Source of the DNA: Azoarcus sp.
GTDB taxonomy: Bacteria > Pseudomonadota > Gammaproteobacteria > Burkholderiales > Rhodocyclaceae
Reading direction: 5' to 3'
Assembly: GCA_031268195.1 (NCBI GenBank)
Contig: JAIRXQ010000047.1
Span: 1-43,344 of the forward strand
DNA length: 43,344 bases
Every line of letters begins with the position of its first letter. Position 1 is the stretch's first letter. The translations under genes and the position numbers were made by a program. The notes under the pieces were generated by a model that saw only the letters and a list, made by a program, of their open reading frames with translations, was not told the DNA's origin and searched no databases. Below are positions 29,889 to 39,240 of the stretch, one piece after another.

Positions 29889-32559
29889 GAAAGTCACGAT
29901 TGGCTATCGCTACTACATGACCCTTTTCATGGGTCTGTGTCGTGGCCCCGTCAACAAGCTGCTCAAAATCGTTGCTGCCGGGAAAACAGTCTGGTCTGGC
30001 GCCAGATCGACCACAGGGCAGTGGTCGATCAATCAACCGAATTTGTTCGGCGGGGAAAAAAAAGAAGGTGGCATCTCCGGCGCATGCTTTTTGTCGATGG
30101 GCGACCAGGCGACGACGCCGGGCATGTTTACGGCCTACCTCGGCGGCAGCGGCACCGACCAGTTTTATGCGGGAGGCGGGCTGGCCGCCGAAAGTTTGGT
30201 ACTTGTCCAGCCCGGCGGCTCGTACACCCCGCCAGATCCTGTTGCCAAAAACATCCCTGCATTCAGAGATGTCGTCACGGTGCTGTACCACGGGCTGATC
30301 TCAGCCATGACGCCATATGTCAAGCCATGGGAGTTTCAGGTCGAACGTACCACCGCCGGGTGGGACAGAGCGGTCTGGTATCCGGAAACGGCCACGATCG
30401 ACCTGGGCAGTTTCAATGCAGCGAATCCGGCGCATATCATTTATGAGGCGCTCACCAATCGCGACTGGGGCGGCGGCGTCGATCCCTCGTTGATCGACGA
30501 TGCCGCGTTTCGCGCCTTCGCTGACATTTGCTACAGCGAAGGCTTTGGCCTGTGCCTGCGCTGGAACCGGTCAGGGACAGTTGGAAATCTGGTTGAAACC
30601 ATCGTCGATCACATCGGCGCCGTGTACTTTCTCAGCCCTCGCACTGGCCTGCACGCCGTAGTCGCGTTGCGGGGCAACTACGACGCCGCCACGCTGCCGC
30701 TTTATGATGAAAACTCCGGTCTGCTCGGCGTTGTTGAGGATGAGAACACCTCGCTGATGGGCGGCACCAATGAGGTCATTGTCAAATGGACCAGCCCGGT
30801 CGACGGGGAACCGCGAGAGAGCCGGGAACGAAATCTCGGCATGATTTCAGCCTCGGGCCAGATCGTCAGTGACGTCCTCGAATTTCCAGCGATCCCGAGC
30901 GCCAGTCTTGCCGCGCGCGTGGCAGCGCGGGAATTGGTCGCGCGCGGTGGCGGAATAAAAAAAGTGACCGTGCGTCTCGATCGGCGCGGCTACGTCATCC
31001 AGCCCGGAGACGTATTTCGGATCTCATCGACGCGCCGCGGCATCGAAAACATGGTCCTGCGCGCCATCAAAATCGACGATGGCACGCTCAGTGACGCCGC
31101 CATCACCGTCACCTGCATCATCGACGTGTTCGGACTGCCTCAGACGACGTATGCGGATATCCCGAAAAGTGACTGGGTTCCGCCCGATATGAGCGCGCAT
31201 CCCGTCGCAATGCGCAAAGTCTATGAGCCGACGTGGCGAGACATCGTGCTGAATACCGATGCCGCCAATCTGGAGCTCGTCGATCCCGGCTCAGCGCGCG
31301 TTGGCGTATTGGCCGCCAAGCCGTCATCTGCGGCGATGTCCTTTGTTCCTGCCACCCGCATCGGCGGTGGCAGTTGGGTTATTGGCGGCAACCCGGCGGA
31401 CTTCGCATCATGCTGGCTGGCGATTAGCAACGCCATTGCCATAGGCTCGGCTCCGGTCACCCTGAATCTGCGCGCGTTTTCCGGCTCAACTGCAAACCTC
31501 GTCGTGGGCGCCGGAATCATGATTGACGATGAAGTACTGCGCGTAACCGCGGTCGACCTCGGAAATGCCCAACTGACCGCCGCACGCGGCTGTGTCGACA
31601 CCGTGCCCGCCGCGCATTTGAGCACCAGCGTCGCATGGCTCATCGATGACGTGAATCTGCTCGACGAGCTATCGTCCGGTGTCACTGTTGCCGTCCGGCT
31701 GCTCACGCAAACCAATTCGGATGTGCTGGCGCTGGAAGACGCACTGATCGATACGCTCACGCTCACTGCACGGCAGGGACGGCCCTATCCGCCGGGCAAT
31801 TTCAAGATCAACGGCAACGCCTACCCGGCAAGTCTGGCGGCGGGCAGGCCTCTCACGATCTCGGCAGCGGCGGCTTCCAGCGTCGACCCCGCCATGCCGG
31901 AGCCGTCGGATTACGTGGCGACCGATACGGGCGGCGAGCAATGGCTATGGTGGCAGCTCTCAACCACAGCGGTGGCGCTGGGCACAATTACGGTCACAGG
32001 CGGCACGACGAGCGGCGGCGCATCTCTTGCGGCCATGCTCAATGGCGCGGAAGTGCAAATCACAACAGGCAATCCGGCAGGCAGCCCGGCGTGGGTATCG
32101 ACAGGCGTCACCCTCTCAGGCGTCACCGACAGCGGGGCCGCGCGCGTGTTCAAACTGCCCGACGTATCGGCTCGCGCGGTGCGGCTTTACAAAACAAACG
32201 GGCAAGTCGGCATCCCCGGCGCAGCGCTGGACGCGGGCGGGATTTCCTTCGCCACCGCGCCTGCGGCCCTATCCATCTCATGGTCGCATCGCGACCGCAT
32301 TCTGGAGGCAGACCAGCTTATCGATACCACGATTGGCGACATCGGCCCAGAACCCGGAACCACGTACCGGCTGCGCATCTACAACGGCGGTACCCTGATC
32401 CGCACTTACAGCAACATCACCGGCACGAGCCAGATCTACACACTGGCCGACGAAATCGCCAACGGTGGTTTTTTTGTCTCTCTGCGCGTCGTGCTCGATG
32501 CCGTCAGGGACGGCTTGTATAGCACTCAGGCACACGATTGGACGGTTGAGCGTGGATAA
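29875..32559 (+). CDS. Central tail-tip / host-specificity protein (J-like)
   Basis: An 894-residue protein starting at ATG 29875. Early residues (VTIGYRYYMTLFMGLCRGPV, LLKIVAAGKTVWSG, ISGACFLSMGDQATTPGMF) resemble the hub part of J-like tail proteins. Middle residues (DNTSLMGGTNEVIVKWTSPV, RVAARELVARGGGIKKVTV, DVFRISSTRRGIENMVLRA) are the gp27-like and OB-like segments. The C-terminal part consists of strand-rich fibronectin-type segments likely to contact the receptor. It is the last recognisable virion gene. Confidence 0.85.
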   Translation: MGSAKKVTIGYRYYMTLFMGLCRGPVNKLLKIVAAGKTVWSGARSTTGQWSINQPNLFGGEKKEGGISGACFLSMGDQATTPGMFTAYLGGSGTDQFYAGGGLAAESLVLVQPGGSYTPPDPVAKNIPAFRDVVTVLYHGLISAMTPYVKPWEFQVERTTAGWDRAVWYPETATIDLGSFNAANPAHIIYEALTNRDWGGGVDPSLIDDAAFRAFADICYSEGFGLCLRWNRSGTVGNLVETIVDHIGAVYFLSPRTGLHAVVALRGNYDAATLPLYDENSGLLGVVEDENTSLMGGTNEVIVKWTSPVDGEPRESRERNLGMISASGQIVSDVLEFPAIPSASLAARVAARELVARGGGIKKVTVRLDRRGYVIQPGDVFRISSTRRGIENMVLRAIKIDDGTLSDAAITVTCIIDVFGLPQTTYADIPKSDWVPPDMSAHPVAMRKVYEPTWRDIVLNTDAANLELVDPGSARVGVLAAKPSSAAMSFVPATRIGGGSWVIGGNPADFASCWLAISNAIAIGSAPVTLNLRAFSGSTANLVVGAGIMIDDEVLRVTAVDLGNAQLTAARGCVDTVPAAHLSTSVAWLIDDVNLLDELSSGVTVAVRLLTQTNSDVLALEDALIDTLTLTARQGRPYPPGNFKINGNAYPASLAAGRPLTISAAAASSVDPAMPEPSDYVATDTGGEQWLWWQLSTTAVALGTITVTGGTTSGGASLAAMLNGAEVQITTGNPAGSPAWVSTGVTLSGVTDSGAARVFKLPDVSARAVRLYKTNGQVGIPGAALDAGGISFATAPAALSISWSHRDRILEADQLIDTTIGDIGPEPGTTYRLRIYNGGTLIRTYSNITGTSQIYTLADEIANGGFFVSLRVVLDAVRDGLYSTQAHDWTVERG

Positions 32560-32575
32560 CCCGCACCGATTGAAT

Positions 32576-33277
32576 ATGCAAAACGATACCCGCAAAAAGG
32601 CAATCGACAAGATCAAAAAATGCCTGGCACTCTCGGCCAGTAGCAATCCTCACGAGGCAGAAGCGGCTTTGCGCCAGGCGCGCAAGCTGATGGAAACACA
32701 CAGCATTACCGACCTGGACATGCAGGCCGCCGAAGCCGGTGAGCACCATGCCAAGGCTAGCGCCCAGAATCGGCCATCAACCTGGGAAACAATGCTGGCG
32801 CACAAGATCGCCGATGCGTTTGGTTGCCATGTCATTTTTTCCATCGGTTTTTGGAGCCGGCCCGGAGAATGGCGGTTTATTGGCTGCGGCTCAGCATCAG
32901 AGGTTGCCCACTACGCATTTGCGGTGCTGCATCGGCAAGCAAAGCGCGCCAGGGCGGAGTATGTCAAAGCGTCCCTGAAACGCTGCAAGTCGGCGACCAA
33001 GACCCGCCGAGCCGATCTTTTCTGCGAAGGATGGGTACGTGCTGTCGCAGGTACGATCACGGTTTTCTGTGGAACGGAACGTTCGCGGGCTGCTATCGAT
33101 GCCTATGTGGCTAAGAATTACCCCGCCCTGAGCCATATGGATGCGAGGGATCGCAACATTGGTCACCGTATGCGCGAGCATGAATATGGCGATTACACCG
33201 CTGGCAGCATAACTGGGCAAAGCGCTGTGCTACATCGTGGTGTCGGTGGGGTAGGTCAGCGACGCGCCCTAGAATGA
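32576..33277 (+). CDS. DUF2786-domain protein
   Basis: A 233-residue product. Residues 5-47 form the DUF2786 domain (KAIDKIKKCLALSASSNPHE, AEAALRQARKLMETHSI). The later part (GFWSRPGEWRFIGCGSASEV, AHYAFAVLHRQAKRARAEYV) matches the usual C-terminal companion domain, and a further segment has RADLFCEGWVRAVAGTITVF. The family is common in Mu-like phages and plasmids; function unknown, possibly nucleic-acid related. The start is uncertain: GTG 32552 is an alternative overlapping the previous gene. Confidence 0.78.
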   Translation: MQNDTRKKAIDKIKKCLALSASSNPHEAEAALRQARKLMETHSITDLDMQAAEAGEHHAKASAQNRPSTWETMLAHKIADAFGCHVIFSIGFWSRPGEWRFIGCGSASEVAHYAFAVLHRQAKRARAEYVKASLKRCKSATKTRRADLFCEGWVRAVAGTITVFCGTERSRAAIDAYVAKNYPALSHMDARDRNIGHRMREHEYGDYTAGSITGQSAVLHRGVGGVGQRRALE

Positions 33278-33312
33278 CAAATTTGTTGCGGCTGGCGCAA
33301 TATCTTTCAGTA

Positions 33313-33365
33313 CCAAATATCGTGCAGATTTGGTGCCAAATATCGCGCGCGTTTACAATAAGGAG
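33313..33365 (+). promoter_or_regulatory. Direct repeats and palindrome upstream of the defence operon
   Basis: CCAAATATCG occurs at 33313-33322 and 33336-33345, 23 bp apart. ATTTGG-TG-CCAAAT at 33328-33341 is a palindrome overlapping the second copy. A weak promoter-like pair, TTGGTG (33330) and TACAAT (33354-33359), and an AGGAG ribosome site (33361-33365) lie before ATG 33371. The repeats look like regulator binding sites. The -10 lies too close to the ribosome site to be certain. Confidence 0.4.
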
Positions 33366-33370
33366 CACGT

Positions 33371-33871
33371 ATGGCGATCAAGGCGATATTCGTAGGCATC
33401 AACGAGCATCTCGATATCTCCATACCCGAGCTGGGCGGAGCGCGCCGTGATGCTACGGCCCTGTGGGCACTGTTCACCGATACGATCGAAGGCTTGAGTA
33501 GCCGCCTGCTCGTGGACGAGGCCGCCACCCACGCGGAAGTGTCAGGGGCCATGCTTGGCACCTTGGCCGCCGCGAGTGCAGATGACGTGGTGGTTATCGC
33601 GTTCGCAGGACACGGATCTCCAGATGGCAACTTGGTGTTATTCGACACGAACGCGGGCGACCTTGCTGGGACTGCCTTATCGATGGCTGGCTTGGCGGAC
33701 GCCTTCAAGACGACCAAGGCCCGCGCCGTCCTATGTATCCTCGATTGCTGTTTCAGCGGCCAGGCACCGGCGCGCGTGCTGGAGACGGTGGCACGTCCGC
33801 GCAATGCATTCGCACTTACGGGCATCTATGGAGGAAGGCCGCATCCTTCTGGCCGCTTGTGCGACAAATGA
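33371..33871 (+). CDS. Caspase-like protease domain, first gene of the defence operon (frame broken)
   Basis: A peptidase C14-type domain. It opens with MAIKAIFVGINEHLDISIPE and the GGARRDATALWALF helix, then the catalytic His81 in VVIAFAGHGSPDGN and the candidate catalytic Cys127 in LCILDCCFSG. The strand after that breaks off: the frame reads 14 non-family residues and stops at 33871. The missing continuation (GRILLAACATNESAW...) is in the next frame, so the original protein was most likely one caspase-helicase fusion. AGGAG sits before the ATG. Caspase-like proteases in defence systems are activated on infection and cleave host or partner proteins. Confidence 0.85.
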   Translation: MAIKAIFVGINEHLDISIPELGGARRDATALWALFTDTIEGLSSRLLVDEAATHAEVSGAMLGTLAAASADDVVVIAFAGHGSPDGNLVLFDTNAGDLAGTALSMAGLADAFKTTKARAVLCILDCCFSGQAPARVLETVARPRNAFALTGIYGGRPHPSGRLCDK

Positions 33872-36413
33872 ATCCGCGTGGGAACAACCAGGCACGGGAC
33901 ATGGCTTGCTCACGCACGCCGTGATTGAGGCTTTGACCGGCACGGTAGGCGACTCAGTCAGCTTCCCTGAGATCGCCGGGGAGATCATCCGACTGGCGCG
34001 TGTGGAGGCTGAGCGAATCAGCGTCACGCAAACGCCCGTATTCTTGGGCAGTGTGCAAGGCGGTCTGACGTTCCCGACGCTCAAGCGCGGCGACAACTAC
34101 GCTGCGGCTTTTCCCACGAGAGCCGTCCATCAAATGCCGGGATCGTTCGCGGAGTTTTCCGCCCACGGCTTCCCACCCGAGATAGTCGAGCAGTGGGCCA
34201 CCGACTTTCCTCAAGGTCTCAACGCATTGCAACTCAAAGCGGTCAACGAGTTCGGCGTGCTCAGCGGAAACTCCTTGTTGGTTGTTGCCCCGACGAGTTC
34301 CGGCAAGACGATGGTCGGCGAGGTGGCGGCGATTCAGGCGGTCACGTCCGGCAAGAAGGCAGCATTTCTGTTGCCCTATCGAGCGCTGGTCAACGAGAAA
34401 TTCGAGGAGTTCACTGAGCGCTACTCGGCTGCAGGACTGCGCGTGGTCCGCTGCAGTGGGGACGCAACCGACGGAATCGGGCCCGTTTTGGCTGGGCGCT
34501 ATGACCTGAGCTTCTTTACCTATGAAACCTTCCTCAACCTAGCATTGGGCTCGCCTCGCCTACTGAGTCAGCTCGGTCTGGTTGTGCTGGACGAAGGGCA
34601 GTTCATCACGGACCCGCAGCGCGGCATCACGGTTGAGCTGATCTTTTCTCTGCTCTTGCGGGCCCGGCAGCATGGCATCGAGCCGCAGCTCGTGATCCTG
34701 TCCGCAGTTATTGGCAATCTGAATAGCTTCGATCGCTGGCTCGGTGTTCCGCTGCTGTTGTCGCGCGAGCGGCCCGTGCCGTTGATCGAAGGCGCTCTCG
34801 ACCGGCGAGGAACATTCCAATACATCGATACCGACGGGACTACGAAGACCGAGGCTTTACTGCCTTCGTACCGCATCGTGCAGCGTCGCGACAAACCCAG
34901 TTCGCAGGATGTGATCGTGCCTCTGGCGCAGCAACTAGTGGGTCAGGGCGAGAAGCTACTGGTGTTTCGCAACATGCGCGGTCCGGCCCAGGGGTGTGCG
35001 AAGTACCTTGCCAAGGAACTTGGCCTGCCGCCGGCCAGCGTAATCCTGGATGTACTTCCCACCCAAGACCTGACCGGCGCATCGCAGGACTTACGGGAAT
35101 GCCTGGCCGGTGGCACCGCATTCCACAACACCAATTTGCTGAGGGCGGAACGCGAGGCGGTCGAGCGAGGGTATCGCAGCGCCATGGGGGGCATCCATGC
35201 CCTGGTCGCTACCACGACCTTGGCCGCCGGCATCAACACGCCAGCCTCAACGGTGGTGCTCGCCGAGAATGAATTCGTCGGCGAGGACGGTCGACAGTTC
35301 ACGGTGGCCGAGTACAAGAACATGGCGGGTCGCGCTGGGCGACTCGGCTTCAATGAGACCGGCAAGGCGATCATCCTGGCGGACACGCCAATGGAACGTG
35401 CACAGCTTTTCCAGCGCTATGTGCTGGGTGTCCCTGAAGACGTAAGGTCCTCCTTCCAGCAACGTGATCTGCCGACATGGACGCTGCGTCTGCTCAGTCA
35501 GGTGCGCGGCGTCCGTGCTGACGAGATCCCGGGACTGCTGGTCAACACTTTCGGAGGGTACTCGGCATCGCGAGCGAATCCACAATGGGTCGCGATGGTA
35601 GAGCGGGACGTGAGCGCTCTGGTTGAGCGCCTGTTGCAGGCAGGGCTTGCCGAGCGCGAAGGCGATCTCATCCACCTGACGCTCCTTGGGCGCGCATGTG
35701 GCGCCTCGTCCCTGTCATTCGAGTCGAGCCTGCGCCTGGTCGAATTGATGGGGCGCCTGAACGTCGCGCAGACACCGCCCAGCCACATCCTAGCGATGGT
35801 CCAAGTGCTGGACGAACTGGATGCCATTTATACGCCGGTTATGAAGAAGGGGCAGTCCGAAAGTGTGCGCGCTGGCGAGGTGGCACAGCGCTTCGGACAG
35901 CAAATGCCTCAAATGCTGCAGCGGTACTGTCGTGACCAGATCGAGTTTTGGGCACGATGCAAGCGTGCCGCACTGCTGCATGATTGGATTGAGGGGACGC
36001 CCGTCGATGTGCTGGAGAGGCATTACTCCACGACGCCGTTTGGCGGTGCCATTGGCTACGGCAACATCATCGGCATTGCCGACGCGACTCGCTTTCATCT
36101 GCGTTTCGCGCATCAGATTCTGGCAACGCTATTCCCCGATCACCCTGATTTTCTTCAAGGTCTGGACGAAATTCTTCAGCGGCTCGAATTCGGCTTGCCG
36201 TCCGACGCGCTGCCCCTCACTAAGGTTTCGGTGCGGCTGACGCGCGGCCAATACTTGGCACTACTGTCTACTGGCGTTCGCAATACCGAGGACCTGAACA
36301 ACTTGGACGATGATCGGTTGCGCCAGTGTGTGGGGTTGGGCGCAGCCGCGTTGTTGCGGCCAAAGGACGCCATAGCCGGCGCGGCACTGTATGCACAGGG
36401 AGGAAACCAATGA
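33828..36413 (+). CDS. Remainder of caspase domain fused to a Ski2-like SF2 helicase
   Basis: An open frame, here given from the first ATG (33828) after the frame change; 861 residues. Residues 1-75 complete the caspase fold (ILLAACATNESAWEQPGTGH, GLLTHAVIEALTG). The helicase motifs follow: motif I APTSSGKT (34287-34310), Ia LLPYRALVNEKFEEF, motif II DEGQ (34590-34601) in place of DEAH, motif III-like SAV, V TTTLAAGINTPASTVV and VI MAGRAGRLGF. This set matches Ski2-type helicases. The C-terminus is helical. With one base removed near 33833 the two parts join as one protein of about 1014 residues. Its stop overlaps the qatA start (ATGA). Confidence 0.85.
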   Translation: MEEGRILLAACATNESAWEQPGTGHGLLTHAVIEALTGTVGDSVSFPEIAGEIIRLARVEAERISVTQTPVFLGSVQGGLTFPTLKRGDNYAAAFPTRAVHQMPGSFAEFSAHGFPPEIVEQWATDFPQGLNALQLKAVNEFGVLSGNSLLVVAPTSSGKTMVGEVAAIQAVTSGKKAAFLLPYRALVNEKFEEFTERYSAAGLRVVRCSGDATDGIGPVLAGRYDLSFFTYETFLNLALGSPRLLSQLGLVVLDEGQFITDPQRGITVELIFSLLLRARQHGIEPQLVILSAVIGNLNSFDRWLGVPLLLSRERPVPLIEGALDRRGTFQYIDTDGTTKTEALLPSYRIVQRRDKPSSQDVIVPLAQQLVGQGEKLLVFRNMRGPAQGCAKYLAKELGLPPASVILDVLPTQDLTGASQDLRECLAGGTAFHNTNLLRAEREAVERGYRSAMGGIHALVATTTLAAGINTPASTVVLAENEFVGEDGRQFTVAEYKNMAGRAGRLGFNETGKAIILADTPMERAQLFQRYVLGVPEDVRSSFQQRDLPTWTLRLLSQVRGVRADEIPGLLVNTFGGYSASRANPQWVAMVERDVSALVERLLQAGLAEREGDLIHLTLLGRACGASSLSFESSLRLVELMGRLNVAQTPPSHILAMVQVLDELDAIYTPVMKKGQSESVRAGEVAQRFGQQMPQMLQRYCRDQIEFWARCKRAALLHDWIEGTPVDVLERHYSTTPFGGAIGYGNIIGIADATRFHLRFAHQILATLFPDHPDFLQGLDEILQRLEFGLPSDALPLTKVSVRLTRGQYLALLSTGVRNTEDLNNLDDDRLRQCVGLGAAALLRPKDAIAGAALYAQGGNQ

Positions 36414-38353
36414 TCCTGGCTGACAACGAAACCAAGGTTGATCTGCTGAATAACGAGGCCATCGCCACCACGATCATCGGGCTGCTTCGCGCAAAGCCCG
36501 AACATCCCGTAACGATCGGGGTACACGGCGACTGGGGCGCGGGCAAGTCCAGCGTGCTCGAAATGATCGAGGCGGGTTTCGCCAACACGGACGATGTCCT
36601 GTGCCTCAAGTTCAACGGTTGGCGATTCCAGGGGTTCGAGGACGCGAAGATCGCCCTGATCGAAGGGATCGTGACAGGCTTGGTCGAAAAGCGCCCGGCC
36701 CTGACCAAGGCTGCGGCCACCGTCAAGGATGTGTTCAGCCGGATCGACTGGCTGAAGGTTGCGAAGAGGGCTGGTGGTTTGGCGATGACCGCTTTCACGG
36801 GCATACCAACACCTGACCAAATCGGAGCCATTATCGGCTCCCTTGAAGCGTTGGTAGCAGACCCAGCCAAGATTGCGACGGAGGAAAACCTCACGACGGC
36901 CGTGGATGAGGTGAAGGCCGTGCTGAAGCCGGGCGAGTCCAAAAACGTGCCTGAGGAAGTGGAGGCGTTCCGCAAGGCGTTTGACCGACTTCTAAAGGAC
37001 GCCGGTATCAGGCAACTTGTCGTATTGATTGATGACCTCGATCGTTGCTTGCCCGACACCGCCATCGAAACCCTCGAAGCCATCCGGTTGTTCGTCTTCA
37101 CTGCGCGGACGGCGTTCGTCGTCGCAGCCGACGAGGCAATGATCGAGTACGCAGTGCGCAAGCATTTCCCTGATCTGCCCGACAGTACCGGGCCGCGGGA
37201 CTACGCGCGCAATTACCTCGAAAAACTCATCCAGGTTCCATTCCGTATTCCGGCATTGGGCGAGACCGAGACACGGATTTATGTCACGTTGCTGCTGGCT
37301 GGCGCCGAAATCGGTGAGGACGACGCGGACTACGCGAAGCTGATCGGCGTGGCACGGGAGAAGCTGAAACGTCCTTGGACCAGCGGCGGATTGGATTCTG
37401 CGACCATCAAGACAGCGCTAGGAAAGCAGGCCGAGAAGGCGAATAACGCGCTCGCACTCAGCGATCAAATCGGCCCCATCCTGGCAAGCGGCGCGAAAGG
37501 CAACCCGCGTCAGATAAAACGTTTCCTCAACACGTTGTTGCTGCGCGAGCGCACCGCGACAGCACGCGGATTTGGTGACGACATCAAGTTGCCCGTACTC
37601 GCGAAGCTTATGCTCGCGGAACGCTTCATACCACGGCTGTTCGAGCAGATCGCATTTGTTGCAGCGGTCCATCCGCACGGATTTTGCGAAGACCTCGATG
37701 CCCTGGAAAAGCACTTGGCGACGGCTGATGGTAAGGAGCCTCAAGCTGGTGAGCGGAAGGGGCCGAAGTCCGTCGAACCTATATCCGTGCCTGACAGCGC
37801 CGTGTTGGCTGAGTGGACGTCCTCAGAGACGATATGCGGCTGGGCATGCTTGTCGCCGAAACTATCGGGTATCGATTTGCGCCCCTACTTGTTCGTGACC
37901 AAGGACAAGAAGGACTACTTCGGCCCGGTGTCGGTGCTGGGACACTTGGCCGACGTGGTGGAAAAGCTGTTCGGCGGCAAGATGACTGTTCAAAGCTACG
38001 AGGCCGAGTTGAAGCAGCTTGTGCAGCCTGAAGCGGAGAAGGTGTTCGAAGCCGTGCGCACGAAGATCATGAGCACCGGCGCTTTCGACATCAAGCCGCC
38101 GGGTATCGATGGCCTCGTGGTTCTCGTGAAGGCGCAACCAGGCTTACAGGCCCGGTTGATGGATTTCCTGGAGGCGCTGCCAAGTGGCAAGTGCGGTCCT
38201 TGGGCTGTCAGCGGCTGGCAAGGCGTTATCAAAGATGTTGAGTGCGCCGCCCGCCTGACGAAGCTGCTTGGCGATTGGAGCAAAGCCACCAACAACTCCG
38301 GCCTCAAGGTCAGCGCCGAAGCGGCGCTTAAGAATGTGAAGGGAGTGCGCTGA
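36410..38353 (+). CDS. qatA: QatA, KAP-family P-loop ATPase
   Basis: A 647-residue protein from ATG 36410 with GGGAGGAA upstream. Walker A is GVHGDWGAGKSS (residues 37-48) and Walker B is VVLIDDLDR (204-212), followed by CLPDTAIETLEAIRLF, all typical of KAP NTPases. Downstream KGNPRQIKRFLNTLLLRERT is another KAP hallmark. A mildly hydrophobic stretch near residues 122-145 may be the membrane-facing part. Together with the three genes after it, this identifies the QatABCD anti-phage system (Gao et al. 2020). The gene appears intact. Confidence 0.92.
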   Translation: MILADNETKVDLLNNEAIATTIIGLLRAKPEHPVTIGVHGDWGAGKSSVLEMIEAGFANTDDVLCLKFNGWRFQGFEDAKIALIEGIVTGLVEKRPALTKAAATVKDVFSRIDWLKVAKRAGGLAMTAFTGIPTPDQIGAIIGSLEALVADPAKIATEENLTTAVDEVKAVLKPGESKNVPEEVEAFRKAFDRLLKDAGIRQLVVLIDDLDRCLPDTAIETLEAIRLFVFTARTAFVVAADEAMIEYAVRKHFPDLPDSTGPRDYARNYLEKLIQVPFRIPALGETETRIYVTLLLAGAEIGEDDADYAKLIGVAREKLKRPWTSGGLDSATIKTALGKQAEKANNALALSDQIGPILASGAKGNPRQIKRFLNTLLLRERTATARGFGDDIKLPVLAKLMLAERFIPRLFEQIAFVAAVHPHGFCEDLDALEKHLATADGKEPQAGERKGPKSVEPISVPDSAVLAEWTSSETICGWACLSPKLSGIDLRPYLFVTKDKKDYFGPVSVLGHLADVVEKLFGGKMTVQSYEAELKQLVQPEAEKVFEAVRTKIMSTGAFDIKPPGIDGLVVLVKAQPGLQARLMDFLEALPSGKCGPWAVSGWQGVIKDVECAARLTKLLGDWSKATNNSGLKVSAEAALKNVKGVR

Positions 38354-39240
38354 TGGGAACCTCGACGGCTTACGGTGGCCCTGGCGGCGGAACTCCGCTC
38401 GTCCCGTCATGGCTGGGCGGCGGTGATGACGGTGACGCTCCTCCCAACCCTGCGAGTCCTGGCGTAGGCCCTGATGACCAGCCTCCTGCAGATGGCGCTG
38501 CGCCCCCTGCACCACCAAACCGGCCCCCCATTCCGAAGACGGCGGACCCGCAACGCTTCTCGGGCGCGCGCAACAGCTTCACTCGATTCGCCAGTTCTGG
38601 CGGCAGTGATCGGGCCAGTCTGGGGCGAGCCGTATCAAAGTATGTTTCAACGTCTGCCGGCGGCGCGCGCCAGGCTGCACAACGCATGGGCGCCTCTCGC
38701 GGTTCCGGCGCGCGATTCTTTGGCTTCTTAGCCGACGCGCAGGCGCGTGGTGTGCGCGAGGCGTTGCGTGCGCTGGACTTGGAGTCGCTGGCAGGTCGTC
38801 CGATCGCCGAGATATTCGTGGGCTTGGCCGACTACATCTGTCCGGGCGCAGGCACCGTAGACGAAGGAATTGCCCGTGAGGCATACATCGAGACCATCGT
38901 TGAACTGGCAAGCGAAGGGCTAACCGATCTAACCACGTTTACCTCGGATCAAATGCAAACGGTTTTCGAGTTGTATGCCACACACGCTATAGAAGCGCGC
39001 ATATGTAATGACATCGGCACCAAGGCTGTGACTATGCCGACAGACGTGCAAGCTGCGCATCGCGTTGAACAGCAGTTGCGCGATTTCATCCGTGGCGGTG
39101 TGAGCGACGCGCTGACGCGGGCTCGGTCGGGGACCCCAAATCATCTCATGCCCGAGCAGATTCAGGCCTTCGTAGACGCCGTATACGAGTCGGCATTTGC
39201 GATCTTGCAAACTCTTGGTGACGCGGAGGCCGACCAATGA
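38353..39240 (+). CDS. qatB: QatB, defence protein of unknown fold
   Basis: A 295-residue protein whose ATG overlaps the qatA stop. It begins MGTSTAYGGPGGGTPLVPSW followed by a Gly/Pro/Asp-rich stretch to about residue 65, as in QatB proteins. Next comes a conserved region (PQRFSGARNSFTRFASSGGS, SLGRAVSKYVSTSAGGARQA, AQRMGASRGSGARFFGFLAD) and a helical C-terminal half. It has no known catalytic motif. It is required together with the other Qat proteins in the characterised system. Confidence 0.88.
   Translation: MGTSTAYGGPGGGTPLVPSWLGGGDDGDAPPNPASPGVGPDDQPPADGAAPPAPPNRPPIPKTADPQRFSGARNSFTRFASSGGSDRASLGRAVSKYVSTSAGGARQAAQRMGASRGSGARFFGFLADAQARGVREALRALDLESLAGRPIAEIFVGLADYICPGAGTVDEGIAREAYIETIVELASEGLTDLTTFTSDQMQTVFELYATHAIEARICNDIGTKAVTMPTDVQAAHRVEQQLRDFIRGGVSDALTRARSGTPNHLMPEQIQAFVDAVYESAFAILQTLGDAEADQ

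Larger units (their letters stand above)
2288..33280. mobile_element. Mu-like transposable prophage (core; exact ends not located)
   Basis: This span runs continuously through phage regulators, Ner-like protein, MuA-like transposase, MuB-like ATPase, Gam, gp16-like, Mor-like, Mu-type protease, capsid, neck, tail tube, tape measure and tail-tip genes. Gene order follows transposable siphophages such as D3112 and B3. The lysis, terminase, portal and MuF-type head genes expected between Mor and the protease are absent. The TG/CA termini and the 5-6 bp target duplication were not identified. The left limit may lie further left (before the NdpA module) and the right limit may lie after the defence island at 42651. 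Confidence 0.7.

Noticed and set aside
33330-33365. Clear promoter for the defence operon
   Set aside because: The -10-like TACAAT lies so close to the ribosome site that a start there would give almost no leader, so it is recorded only as a weak candidate.
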